NCBI GenBank assembly: GCA_017623515.1
Contig: JAGAOV010000025.1
Span: forward strand, 1-64,000
Reading direction: 5' to 3'
From: Ruminococcus sp.
Lineage (GTDB): Bacteria; Bacillota; Clostridia; Oscillospirales; Ruminococcaceae
Length of the DNA: 64,000 nucleotides
Shown here: piece by piece, positions 1 to 10,200 of the stretch
Position numbering within the stretch: the first letter of the stretch is position 1
Layout of the letters: every line of letters starts with the position of its first letter
The notes under the pieces: generated by a model
Databases searched by the model: none
What the model saw: the letters and a program-made list of their open reading frames with translations, nothing else
What the model was told of the DNA's origin: nothing
Translations under genes and position numbers: made by a program

Positions 1-2
1 AA

Positions 3-944
3 ACTACATCAACAACCAAGCTTACCACAACAAAAACTACATCAACAACCAAGCCTACTACAACATCAACAACAACTACAACCAAGCCTACTACAACATC
101 AACAACGACTACAACCAAGCCTACTACAACATCAACAACGACTACATCCAAGCCTACTACAACATCAACAACGACTACATCCAAGCCTACTACAACAAAA
201 ACTACATCAACAACCAAGCCTACTACAACATCAACAACAACTACAACCAAGCTTACCACAACATCAACAACGACTACAACTCGTCTGACGGAGGCTTTCC
301 CTGTATCAAGTCAGATCGTTGCTAAGCCTATAGAGCCGCACTTCTACTTCTCGGTTGATGATCGTAACTTCAAGGCTAGGGAACTGTTTGAGTATATTAA
401 TCTCCAGACCGTATACTCTGATGGCACTGTTGAGGAATTGAATATTATTGATGATGTTGATTTCAATGGACTTACTCCTGAGATAATTTTCAGGGAAGAA
501 GCTCTGCCTAATATTGCGGATAACAGCTACTATGGTGCTCATGTTACTCATGTAAATCCGTACTATAACGGCGAAAAGATCAATGCGAAGTCTAAGGTCT
601 ATATCGGTGTTAAGGGTGATACAAACCTGAACGGAAAGATTGAAATTCAGGACGCTTCAATGGTACTTACTTACTATGCATATGTAGGTTCAAATCTTGA
701 ACCATCACTGAACGATAACAACGATTCTTATTATGAGATTCTTGCGTTCTTCCTTGCTGATGTTAATACAGAAAGTCTTGAGGGCAAGAACAGTGCAAAC
801 GGAATAATGGAAATATCTGATGCTTCAAATATTCTTGCATATTACGCACAGCATGGCGCAAGCCTTGTACCGCAGTGGGAAGTAATCATTCCATCACTGA
901 CTGAGAAGGTTGGTTCTCTCTGGTACGATCACGCCAATTCCTAA
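3..944 (+). CDS. Thr-rich linker dockerin protein, C-terminal part
   Basis: The reading frame is open from the left edge, so the gene begins outside the window. The first ~95 residues are a low-complexity linker of Thr-Thr-Ser/Lys-Pro units. A ~100-residue region follows, then two dockerin-type calcium-binding segments: one beginning GDTNLNGKIEIQDAS and one around NGIMEISDASNILAYYAQ, separated by an unusually long ~45-residue spacer. In ruminococci, dockerins plug secreted enzymes or adhesins into cohesin-bearing scaffoldins at the cell surface. The catalytic or binding part of this protein is off the window, so its activity is unknown. A hairpin terminator lies 18 bp after the stop. The dockerin call is from motif reading; cohesin specificity cannot be judged. 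Confidence 0.85.
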   Translation, partial: TTSTTKLTTTKTTSTTKPTTTSTTTTTKPTTTSTTTTTKPTTTSTTTTSKPTTTSTTTTSKPTTTKTTSTTKPTTTSTTTTTKLTTTSTTTTTRLTEAFPVSSQIVAKPIEPHFYFSVDDRNFKARELFEYINLQTVYSDGTVEELNIIDDVDFNGLTPEIIFREEALPNIADNSYYGAHVTHVNPYYNGEKINAKSKVYIGVKGDTNLNGKIEIQDASMVLTYYAYVGSNLEPSLNDNNDSYYEILAFFLADVNTESLEGKNSANGIMEISDASNILAYYAQHGASLVPQWEVIIPSLTEKVGSLWYDHANS

Positions 945-961
945 TTTATATACTTCCGAAA

Positions 962-988
962 ACCGCCGCAAAACTTCTTTGCGGCGGT
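962..988 (+). terminator. Intrinsic terminator after the dockerin gene
   Basis: An 11-bp perfect stem (ACCGCCGCAAA / TTTGCGGCGGT) with a 5-nt loop is followed by CATTTTAT. It lies 18 bp after the stop codon of the upstream dockerin gene. Confidence 0.85.
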
Positions 989-999
989 CATTTTATCCA

Positions 1000-1097
1000 C
1001 AAATAAAAAACCGTTTTCCTCGTAAATACGAAGAAAACGGTATCTGGTGCCGCTGACCGGACTTGAACCGGTACGGATGTTACTCCGAGGGATTTTA
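1000..1097 (-). repeat. Duplicated 3' half of tRNA-Leu plus its terminator
   Basis: This stretch repeats 13278-13376 almost exactly (one A fewer in an A-run). On the minus strand it reads from the anticodon loop of tRNA-Leu(UAA) through the variable arm, T arm, acceptor and CCA, then the tRNA's own hairpin terminator. The 5' half of the tRNA is absent, so it cannot make a tRNA. Identity stops inside the anticodon loop, where tyrosine recombinases often cross over. It is read as the distal attachment-site copy of an element inserted in the intact tRNA gene at 13324-13410, although a plain segmental duplication would leave the same pattern. Confidence 0.85.
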
Positions 1098-1302
1098 TAG
1101 TATTACCGCATAGCAAAAGTAATCAAATCCCATTATAACGGCTATATTACGTTGTTTTCAGAATTTGCTGGAATAATGTGACGGAAACTCCGAAACCGTT
1201 TGTCTGCAAAAAATTTTAGAAATTTTTTAGATATGCTTGAATCTGCACGGAAACACCGTGCAGATTATTTTTTGTAAACTTCATTTATTTCCGAACGGAA
1301 AA
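1098..1302. other. Non-coding stretch inside the left tRNA-repeat boundary
   Basis: No credible gene is seen. It carries a strong hairpin (1241-1265) close to the end of the converging AAA-ATPase gene. This is where an integrase gene or its remains might be expected next to an attachment site, but no coding pattern was recognised on either strand. Confidence 0.5.
1241..1265. terminator. Hairpin, probable terminator of the AAA-ATPase gene
   Basis: A 10-bp stem (ATCTGCACGG / CCGTGCAGAT) with a 5-nt loop is followed on the plus strand by TATTTTTTG. It sits 38 bp beyond the stop of the minus-strand gene at 1303-2979 and is A/T-rich on both sides, so it may act in both directions. Confidence 0.6.
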
Positions 1303-2979
1303 TCAGACCATCTTCACCCGACAGGATTTCTGATAGAACGCCACACCACACTTGATGATCTTCTGGTAACAGTCGTTCACAAGCTCGGCTTCATAGTTCC
1401 TATCCTCGATCTGCTGTAACGCCTCATCACATTTTGTTTCCATCTCTGCAAAGCGTTCAGCTACCTTGATTTCCATAATCACTGCCAGCTTATGCCTTCT
1501 CCGTTCCAGAATCAGAATGTCCGGTCTGCCAAGTCCACTTTCACGGTTGGATTTTACTGTATAGCCACGGAATCCCGAAAGCAAACCGGAAAGGAAGCCG
1601 TGATAGTACAATTCTTTGCCGTCATAGTAGCTGATAGATTCATCCAGCCAGTCACCTAACAGTTCCTCAAACTGCTCTGCATCGCCTTGAAGCAAGGCTT
1701 CAAAGAGATCATCACGGGAAACAGCATTCCTTTTTTCCTCAAACCACTGCATGACTGTACTTCTGTAAATGCTCTTGACTTCACGGTTCGGAATCACCAT
1801 TTTGGAGTAGATAATTTCCTCCTCCAGACGGGATTCAATCTGCTTCAAGTAGCCCGTAAACAGCAGAAAACTCCAGATATAGTCACTATTAATTTTTGCG
1901 TTGCGGTAGGTAATATCCTCGTAAATGGGCTTATCTACAAAGCCGCCGCCCAGCAGTTCCTCAATTTGTCTGCGTGTCTCCTCGTTGCCCTCGTTGACAA
2001 GCTGGTGGATGATGTCGTTGGAACTGGTGTTGCTCCAATAGGGTTTGGGAAGAACCTGATTGCTGGTATATGCGGACTGAATATAGTTCAAAACACTCCA
2101 AGGATTGTAGATTTCTGTTTCACCGAACTGGTATCCATCATACCACTGCTTGATTTCATCAAAACGGTCACTGACACCATAAAAATCGGCAGCATCCTTT
2201 AATTCGTTTTCTGTAAATCCGAAATACTGTGAAAAGAGATTTTCCGTGATTGGGTAGACTGCCAGATTATTCAGTCCAGTAAAAATACTCTCCCTTGAAA
2301 TTCTCAGACATCCTGTCAGAATACCGAATTCAAGAGAATGATTCGTTTTCAGGGCACTCTCAAAAGCTGAACGGATGAGATCCACCATTTCATCATAGAA
2401 TCCTCTGAAATAGGAATTTTCAAGAGGAACATCATATTCGTCAATGAGGATGATGACATTCTTCTTATTTACACTACTCAGGCAATCACTTAGAAGCTTG
2501 ATAGACGTGATATATACGGAATCCTCAGCAGTATCATCACAGACGCTTTCAAACTGATTTCTTTCAACAGGTGAAAGAACATCGGAATCCATAACATCAC
2601 GATGTCTCCAGAATTCTTTTCTGATATTCTTTTTGAATTCTTCAAAAGCAAATTCGTAAGAGGGCTGTTTCATGCCTTTCAAGGAAAGGCTGATAACTGG
2701 GTATTGTCCTTGATACGCCTTATATTTATCACCGGCTTTTGAGATATTCAGCCCCTCGAACAGATAGGAATTATCTTCCTCTGTTTTCTCGAAATACCGC
2801 TGGATCATGCTCATATTGAGCGTTTTGCCAAACCGCCTGGGACGTGTGAACAGGCTCACCTTAGATGTGTGATCGATCAAGTCCCGGATCATCAGGGTTT
2901 TATCCACATAATAGCATCCGCTTTCAATGATTGTTTTGAAGTCTTCATGTCCGATGGGAATCGGTTTAAACTGTTCCAT
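1303..2979 (-). CDS. AAA-ATPase-like / PD-(D/E)XK nuclease-like protein
   Basis: This 558-residue protein belongs to the family combining an N-terminal AAA-ATPase-like domain with a C-terminal PD-(D/E)XK nuclease-superfamily domain (PF09820 with PF08011/DUF1703). Seen in it: the opening FKPIPIGHEDFKTII, a Walker A-like RPRRFGKT near residue 50, a Walker B ILIDEYDVP near residue 180, and a C-terminal RPDILIL...MEIKV that fits the nuclease core. The family is common and multicopy in Ruminococcus and Bacteroides; its role is unproven. The start is the ATG at 2979, six bases after GAGGG; the frame is open further upstream, but those starts lack a site. It lies inside the tRNA-Leu-bounded segment, so it may be cargo of that element. 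Confidence 0.85.
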   Translation of the reverse strand: MEQFKPIPIGHEDFKTIIESGCYYVDKTLMIRDLIDHTSKVSLFTRPRRFGKTLNMSMIQRYFEKTEEDNSYLFEGLNISKAGDKYKAYQGQYPVISLSLKGMKQPSYEFAFEEFKKNIRKEFWRHRDVMDSDVLSPVERNQFESVCDDTAEDSVYITSIKLLSDCLSSVNKKNVIILIDEYDVPLENSYFRGFYDEMVDLIRSAFESALKTNHSLEFGILTGCLRISRESIFTGLNNLAVYPITENLFSQYFGFTENELKDAADFYGVSDRFDEIKQWYDGYQFGETEIYNPWSVLNYIQSAYTSNQVLPKPYWSNTSSNDIIHQLVNEGNEETRRQIEELLGGGFVDKPIYEDITYRNAKINSDYIWSFLLFTGYLKQIESRLEEEIIYSKMVIPNREVKSIYRSTVMQWFEEKRNAVSRDDLFEALLQGDAEQFEELLGDWLDESISYYDGKELYYHGFLSGLLSGFRGYTVKSNRESGLGRPDILILERRRHKLAVIMEIKVAERFAEMETKCDEALQQIEDRNYEAELVNDCYQKIIKCGVAFYQKSCRVKMV

Positions 2980-3055
2980 GTGCATCCCTCGCTTTCCTTT
3001 GATGTATATATTATAGCACAGATCGGCGGTGATTGCAACGGTATTCTTTATAAAA

Positions 3056-3102
3056 AACAGCATGCTCCTTCAATCTGTTCAGGAAAGAAGGAGCATGTTG
3101 TT
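3056..3102. terminator. Long hairpin upstream of the AAA-ATPase gene
   Basis: The arms AACAGCATGCTCCTTC and GAAGGAGCATGTTGTT pair over about 16 bp with one wobble, around a 15-nt loop, and T-rich DNA follows on both strands. It separates the AAA-ATPase gene from the decayed IS. It may be a bidirectional terminator or the scar of a mobile element. Confidence 0.4.
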
Positions 3103-3220
3103 ATTATACTTTACATTCAAAGCTGATTGGTAGCGCCGTACCAGTATTTACAGAAAGCACAACGTTTGACCTTTAGACACGAATTTTATCCTTGAACCTA
3201 TGTTCTGTCATTGCATTGTG

Positions 3221-4200
3221 TAGTGCTACAATAGATGTGAGACAAAAAGGGTATAGAAAAAGTGATTGAGATCTGTTAAAATAAAGCTGCGACACAAAAC
3301 TCAACAGAAAGGAACTCAATCACTTTATGGAAAGTATAGCCCAGAAATCAAAAAATAGCAAGAGGTATTTGCAACATGAGATAAGTACAAAGATTCATGC
3401 AGTTGAAACATACCGACAGACAGGCGATGTAAAATACATCTGCCGCAAGTATCACATTTCAAAAGCCTCGCTGATGCGATGGAATAAGCGATATGACAGC
3501 ACAAGAGAGTCGCTCATGCCGAAGTCCCACAGACCGCACACACCGCATCCAAACATGCACACTGAACAGGAAATCAAGTGGATAAAGGACTATCGCCGCA
3601 GAAATCCTAATATTTCGATATGCGAATTGTATGGCAAGCTGCGAGAGGAGAAAGCGTATTCACGTCATCCTGGCTCTCTTTATCGTGTATTCGTGCGGCT
3701 TGGTTTCCGCAAAAAAGTTGAATCGAGCAAGAAGAAAAGCTGTCATCTTGGCAAATATGATACGCCCACAATGATTGGAGAAAAGTGGCAGATCAACAGT
3801 AGACTTTGTAAAGCGTGCGATCACCTTCTTTGGCTATGCTCCGAAAATCATACAGACTGATAATGGCGGAGAATTTACGAATTACAAGAAAACGGACAGA
3901 GTACATATTTTTGACCGTTTTTGCAGCAAATATAACATAATCCATAAGCTGATTCGTCCGAGAACACCGTGGCATAATGGCAAAGTAGAACGCAGCCACA
4001 GAAACGATCAGGAACGTTTTTATAACTTTCTGAAGTTTCATTCGTATGACGATCTGCTTGTTCAGATGAAGCATTATTTAAGGCGTGCCAACAATATTCC
4101 AGTGGCTGTTTTGGGCTGGAAATCTCCCAAACAGTTTCATGAAGAACTTAAAACACATCAAGCTGAGCCTCCTATGGCATTATTGTGTCATAGGAGGCTC
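3221..4200 (+). mobile_element. Degraded insertion sequence with a DDE transposase remnant
   Basis: A transposase pseudogene (3327-4272) with ~110 bp of leader and a closing hairpin at 4165-4200 form a compact IS-like unit. Its ends are uncertain: I found no clean terminal inverted repeats or target duplication. The repeated string AGTGATTGAG near 3260 and its reverse complement around 3317 may be sub-terminal sites. It lies between the AAA-ATPase gene and the giant LRR gene. Confidence 0.55.
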
Positions 4201-4272
4201 CTTGTCACTATTTATTTTTTACTTATACGATGCAAACCACTTGATTTACTCTGCAAAGAGATCATCCCATGA
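3327..4272 (+). pseudogene. DDE/rve-type transposase, broken by an internal deletion
   Basis: The 5' part (3327 to ~3790) encodes an N-terminal helix-turn-helix (CRKYHISKASLMRWNKRY) and linker ending MIGEKWQ. The 3' part resumes in another frame (3793 to 4272) with the integrase core STVDFVKRAITFFGYAPKII, QTDNGGEF and WHNGKVERSH. The middle that should hold the first catalytic Asp is missing, and the join near 3793 shifts the frame, so no full product can be made. It resembles IS3/IS481-like rve transposases; I cannot name the IS. A good ribosome site (AAAGGAA) precedes the first ATG. A hairpin at 4165-4200 sits inside the last codons. Confidence 0.85.
4165..4200 (+). terminator. 12-bp hairpin at the IS 3' end
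   Basis: A perfect 12-bp inverted repeat (GAGCCTCCTATG / CATAGGAGGCTC) with a 12-nt loop is followed by CTTGTCACTATTTATTTTTT. It lies between the transposase remnant and the converging giant LRR gene and could stop transcription from both. Confidence 0.7.
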
Positions 4273-7200
4273 TGGGTTAAGTCCTGCGGCACTCTGAGCA
4301 TAATATGTCAGAACGCCTGTTGCATCACCAATGTCAATTGAACCGTTTTCATCAACGTCGGCTGCACGCTTCTGGGCATCGGTAAATTCATCAATTGAAA
4401 GACCAGCTGCATTCTTTGCATAAAGTGTAAGGATAGAAGTTGCATCAGAAACCGTTACTGTGCCGTCACCATCAACATCGCCTCTAAGACCTGTAGATTC
4501 CGTAATGGTAAGAGTTATCTTAGTCTGACCGCCTGCTGCGTCAACTGCTGTTATCTCGACTGTTCCTGCTGAATTTATGTTAAGCTTGCCGTCTTCATCA
4601 ACAGTTGCTATTGTTGAATCGCTGCTTACCCAGGATATAATTTCAGACTGAGGATTTTCGAGATAAACGTTTTCATCCGCCTTGACCTCAACAGTATCTG
4701 TTTCGCTGATGTTAATCACACGTTCTGTAGTGGTGGTAGTAGTTGTCGTAGTTGTTGTTGTGGTCGTTGTAGTTGATGTGGTTGTGGTGGTAGTTGTTGT
4801 GGTTGTTACGGAAGAGTTGCTTGTTACATTTACTGTAAAGCTTTCACTGTGTGAACCGGAAGATGCTGTGATAACTGCTTCGCCAATGCCAATACCTACA
4901 ACATTGCCGTTTGCGTCAACTGCTGCAACAGCCGGATTGCTGCTTGTCCATGTAAGGTTCTGTCTGGTGCGTGAAATAAGATTTGCAGGTGCAGTTTCAT
5001 CTCCTGCAATTGTGATAACATCATCACGGAATGCAAATTCTTCTGGGTAACGTGTGAGATGATGCTCAAATCCGTTTGCGATTTCTTCAGGTGTGAATAC
5101 TCTCTCCCAGAGTACATGTCCATTAACATTACCTTCTGCAACCAGGAAGCCTGCATCAGTGATTTCAATTACGATCATGCTGTGGTTATTTGCTCGGAGA
5201 ACGTCACCTACTGCAACACTATCCGGATCAAATTCAGTTATAAACTTAGCCGGAAGATCGCCGAAGGCTGCATCGCTTAGCATGAATGCAAAGCCTGCAC
5301 AGCCGCCGCATGCTCCGAAAAATCCGCCCTTCCATGTATAGGTGTTGCTGTTATTCCAAGGAGTTCCGGCTGGATATTCATTCTGCATCGCCATGATGTT
5401 TTCATACACGCTGGGACATACATATGGTGAATCGTCATATGTGGTGGTTGTTGTAGTAGTAGTTTCACTAGTGGTTGTAGTGGTTGTAGTAGTTTCACTA
5501 GTGGTTGTAGTAGTTTCACTAGTGGTTGTAGTGGTTGTGGTAGTTTCACTAGTGGTTGTAGGCTTTGTTGTAGTGGTAGTTGTAGTAGTTGTAGTTTCCC
5601 TGACCTCAATATATCCATCATTTCCAGATTCGTTCCATACTTCCATAATACCATACATATTGCCTATCTGATAATCACTAAAGCTTATGTCATATCCGCT
5701 TTGAGACAGCTGGGAGCCCATTACTTCTAAGGTTACATCGATCAATATCTCGCCGTTTTCCGGAAGACCAACTGCATAGAATTTCAAACTTTCATTATCA
5801 AGCGTATAATCATAATAATCAGCTGTGATTGCAATATCACTCACATACAGATCATCAAAATCAGTCTCAATTACAGCATAAATGGCATCAATGGAGGGTG
5901 AAACACTTTCTATTGTGTACATAAGTTCACAATAACCGTTGTTGCCTCTTATACATTCACAATAGGGCTGTCCGAAATCAATCGCTGCGGAACCATTTTC
6001 TTTATATTCCAGCGGAAGCTGATCTACCTCGCTATTAACATAAGCACGAATCGCAGCAGCGTCGAATATATCAATCTTTTCGTCACTGTTGGCATCTGCT
6101 TCTTCAAGATGATAGTAATCTTCTTCTCCATTCTTCAGGCTGGCAAGAAGTTCCATGATGTCATCTTCTGTTATCACATTATCATAGTTCAGATCACCGC
6201 ACAAGAAAAAAACATCATTTGTAGTGCCGTTTGTTATAGTTGCTGAATAAGTGGATACAAAGGTCGTGGTAGTGATGGTCGTGGTAGTGATGGTTGTGGT
6301 AGTATCGCTCGGAGTTGTCGGACCAATAAAGGGATCGGATGTTGCTGTTGTGGTGGTAGTAGTTGTTGTTGCAGATGTGGTTGTGGTAACAGTGGTTGTC
6401 ACCTTATCGATTGCTTCAAACTCAATACCGTATTTAGCAGCGTAGTCTTCTGTAGTGGAACCGCTGTATCCATACAGTTTAGAACAAGCAACTGCATCCG
6501 CTTCAAATTCCATATCAGGATTCAGAACCGTAAGTTCATTCATTCCTGTAAATGTTTCGTCGCCTATATAGGTTACAGTTTCGGGAATAGTAAAGCTGTC
6601 AAAAGGAATATAGCGGAATGCCATTCTTCCGATTTCTGTAATATCCTGCGGGAAGGAAACCTCAGTGAGTGCTTCGCAGCCTTCCAGTGTATATTCGGGA
6701 ATATAGGTCAGATTCTCTGAAAGCTTGGCGGATGTCAGATTAGGACAATATGCAAATACACCGATTCCCAGTTCTGTTACGCTGTCCGGCATATCCAGAC
6801 TGGTAAGACCGCTTTTACGGAATGCGTCAAGCTCAATAGTGGTCACGCTATCAGGAATCACGACATTTTGCAGTGAATAGCACTGTCTGAATGCAGAATC
6901 CTTGATGATGGTTACTGTGTTCGGAATGATAACAGATGTTATATTGTCATTATATCTGAACGCAGCCTTGCCAATGCTGGATACAGGCAGTCCGTCAATC
7001 TGTTCAGGGATCACGACCGCACCGCCGTTACCTGTGTAACCAGTGATCTCAATTGTATTGTCATCCAGAACAACATATTTAAAGTCAGATTCATTCACAG
7101 AAACACTTGTTGTAGTACTGGTACATGTTGTGGTGTCAGTAGTAGTTGTCAGTGTCGCATCCGGTCCTGTCAATACATAAGAGGTAGTAGTTGTTTCAGT

Positions 7201-10200
7201 TGTTGTAGTTGTAGTCTCAGTTGTTGTTGTTGTTGTGACATCCGGTGCATCACCGAGAGAAACAAACTCGATTCCATTGTTATTTGCATATGTTTCTGCT
7301 GTAGAACCTGTGTAGCCGTAGATGGTTTTGCATTTTGATGAAGAGAATGCAGATGATCCAATAGTTACATCAGGATTAAGTATAGTTACTTCCTTTGCAT
7401 ATTTTAATGCATTCTTTCCTATAGAAGTAACACTCTCAGGAATTGTCACACTTTCAAGAGCAACATTAAAGAAAGCTGTATCTTCTATAGTTGTAACGCT
7501 TTCAGGAATTACTATACTTGTAAACGGAAAATAAGTTGGATTATCAGGTGACATAGAGATAGTACTGAAAAGACCATACGGAATCACAGTCAGATTTGAT
7601 GAAAGCTTTACTTCTGCAAGAGATTCACATGCAAAGAATACTGTTCTTCCTAACGTTGTAACACTGTCTGGAAGCGAAATGCTTTCAAGTGCTGTATAAG
7701 CAAAGGCAGATGCACATATTGTTTCAACAGTATCGGGAATTGAGATATTCTTAATACCAACTCCTCTGAATGCATTTTCACCGATCGTTACAATACCATC
7801 AGGTATAATTACATTAGTAATATTATTGCTGCCGGAGAAAAGACCTTCTGGAAGTTCATTAAGTCCGGACGGAAGCTTTACCTCTGTAAGCATATCGCAA
7901 TTACTGAACGCATACGTTCCAATAGTAGTAACACTATCAGGAATTGTAATAGTTATCAGTGATTTAAGATCCTTAAATGCAGCATAGCCGATACTTGTTA
8001 CAGGCTTGCCTTTAAACTCACTTGGAACAATAATAGTTTCTTCATTTTTCATGCACGCTATTATCTCGTAAGTTCCATCCTCAAGTTCAGAGTAAGCAAA
8101 TAAATCATCAGTGTTATCAATGGAAACGAAGTCATCGTAATTTTCTTCTGCATAAGTCTCCGCTGTAGAACCGCTGTAGCCAATTATCAGCTTCGTTGTA
8201 AAAGCGGAACCATTAATTTCGCAATCTGGATTAAGAATCGTTATGCTTGGTGCTCCGCGTGAAGAATCATTATGAACAAATGCACATTCTTCAATTCTGG
8301 ATACAGATTCAGGAATTACAATACTATTCAAATATGCCCATCTGAATGCGTCTTCCTTAATCGTTGTAACCGTATCAGGAATTATAATGCTGCAAGGGAA
8401 TTCACCTTCCATCTCGCAGGAAGCAAACGCACGATAACCTATGGCAGTAACAGGATAACCTTCAATTTCAGAAGGAATATCTATGCTGCTGACTATGTTC
8501 AGGCAATTTGTGATCTCGACAGTTTTGTCAGCGAGAATTGTGTAATTGAGCACATCCATCGTACCTGTAGAAATTATATCACGTCCAATATCAATGAACA
8601 TACAGTCATAAGCGCATGCCCTTGCTTGTGCCTCAGAATACTCATAACCATAAATCGTTATACTCTTAGGGAAACTACATTTGATGTAGCAATCTGCATT
8701 CATAACTGTGATTTTCTGAAGACCTGTACATTCATCGAAAATGCCTTCGGACAAAGTTGTTACTGACTCAGGAATTACGATTTCTTTAAGTTCTGCACAG
8801 CCCTTAAATGCTTCCTCTCCTATCACAGTTACTGTTTCAGGAATCGTAACATCAGTGAGACTTGTGCAGCCGTAAAAAAGCGTTACTGGTATTTCTTTGA
8901 TGGTACTCGGCAGAGTCACTGATTCAAGCGATGAACAGCCGTAAAAAAGAGACTTGCCCACAGCAGTTAAACCATCAGGCAGTACTGCTTCTGTAAGTGA
9001 TGAACAGCCGTTGAACGCATTATCCTTAATAGTGGTAACAGTCGATGGGATCGTAATACTTGTAAGAGCGGTACTTTTCTTGAATGCGTTTTTGCCAATG
9101 CTTGTTATACCCTCTGATATTACAACGCTTGTAAAATCAGATTCAAGGAATGCTTCATCAACAATAGCTGTTACAGATGCGCCGTTGATTTCTGCCGGAA
9201 TAACAACATCTGTTTCAGTTCCTTCATAGCCATAGATCCATACAGTACCGTTATCCTGTATTTCATAAATGAAGCCGCCTTCATTATCCTTTATAACCTC
9301 GAAATTATAGTAGCCTGTTCCAGGACTATAGTAGTCGCCGTAGTACCAGTAAGAATAAGTTTCTGCATATTCTTCGGCTGTTGAGCCTTTATATCCGTGG
9401 ATAGTTATGCATGGCGGGAATGTATATGTTTCATCATAAAAACCGCCGTATCCGTCGTTTTCATCTGTATCATAACTGTACCCATATAAAGCCTGCGCAT
9501 CACCGTAATATGTATACGGCATTGTAGTAATATATGTCGTAATGGTAGTGGTAGTGGTGGTCATTATTCTATACGGCTCACCTGCTGTAACAGCATCGAT
9601 CACACACTCAGGATTGCGGATATAAGCGTCTGTCATATGCTCACAGCTGTTGAATGCACCGCTGCCGATATAGGAAACACTTGCAGGAATATCAATAAAT
9701 TTAATTCCTGCTGCACCGAACGCATAGGCTCCTATAGATGTGACAGTCTCCGGAATGGTGATTTCAGTCAGCATATCGCAGCTATTGAATGCATAATCAC
9801 CAATTTTAGTAATGCCGTCAGGTAATTTTATTTCCGGCAGCTTAGAGCAGCCAGCAAACGTAGAGTCAGCAATTTCAGTAAGACCATCGGGTAATACGAT
9901 CGACTCCAATTCCCAGCAGCTTCTGAATGCACCCGCACCAATAACGGTTACAGAAGATGGCAGGTCTATAGCTGTAATATCTGTATCGTAGAAAGCTCTT
10001 TCGCCTATGCTTGTAATAGTATCAGGCAGCACAACAGATGTAAGATCCGCACTTTCAAATACTGACGCTCCGATAGCTGTTACAGTTAAACCGTCGATCG
10101 TCTCCGGAATTTCTACAGCTTCAAATATAAGATCAAAGCCAGTTATGCAGGCTGTTCCGTCTTCCAGAATTTCATATTCCCATGCTGTGTAGTCAGCGAT

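Noticed and set aside
4682..5050. Valine-rich plus-strand frames opposite the giant LRR gene (also 5342-5671 and 6251-6445)
   Set aside because: They are the antisense of Thr-rich linkers encoded by ACA/ACT codons; no start signals.
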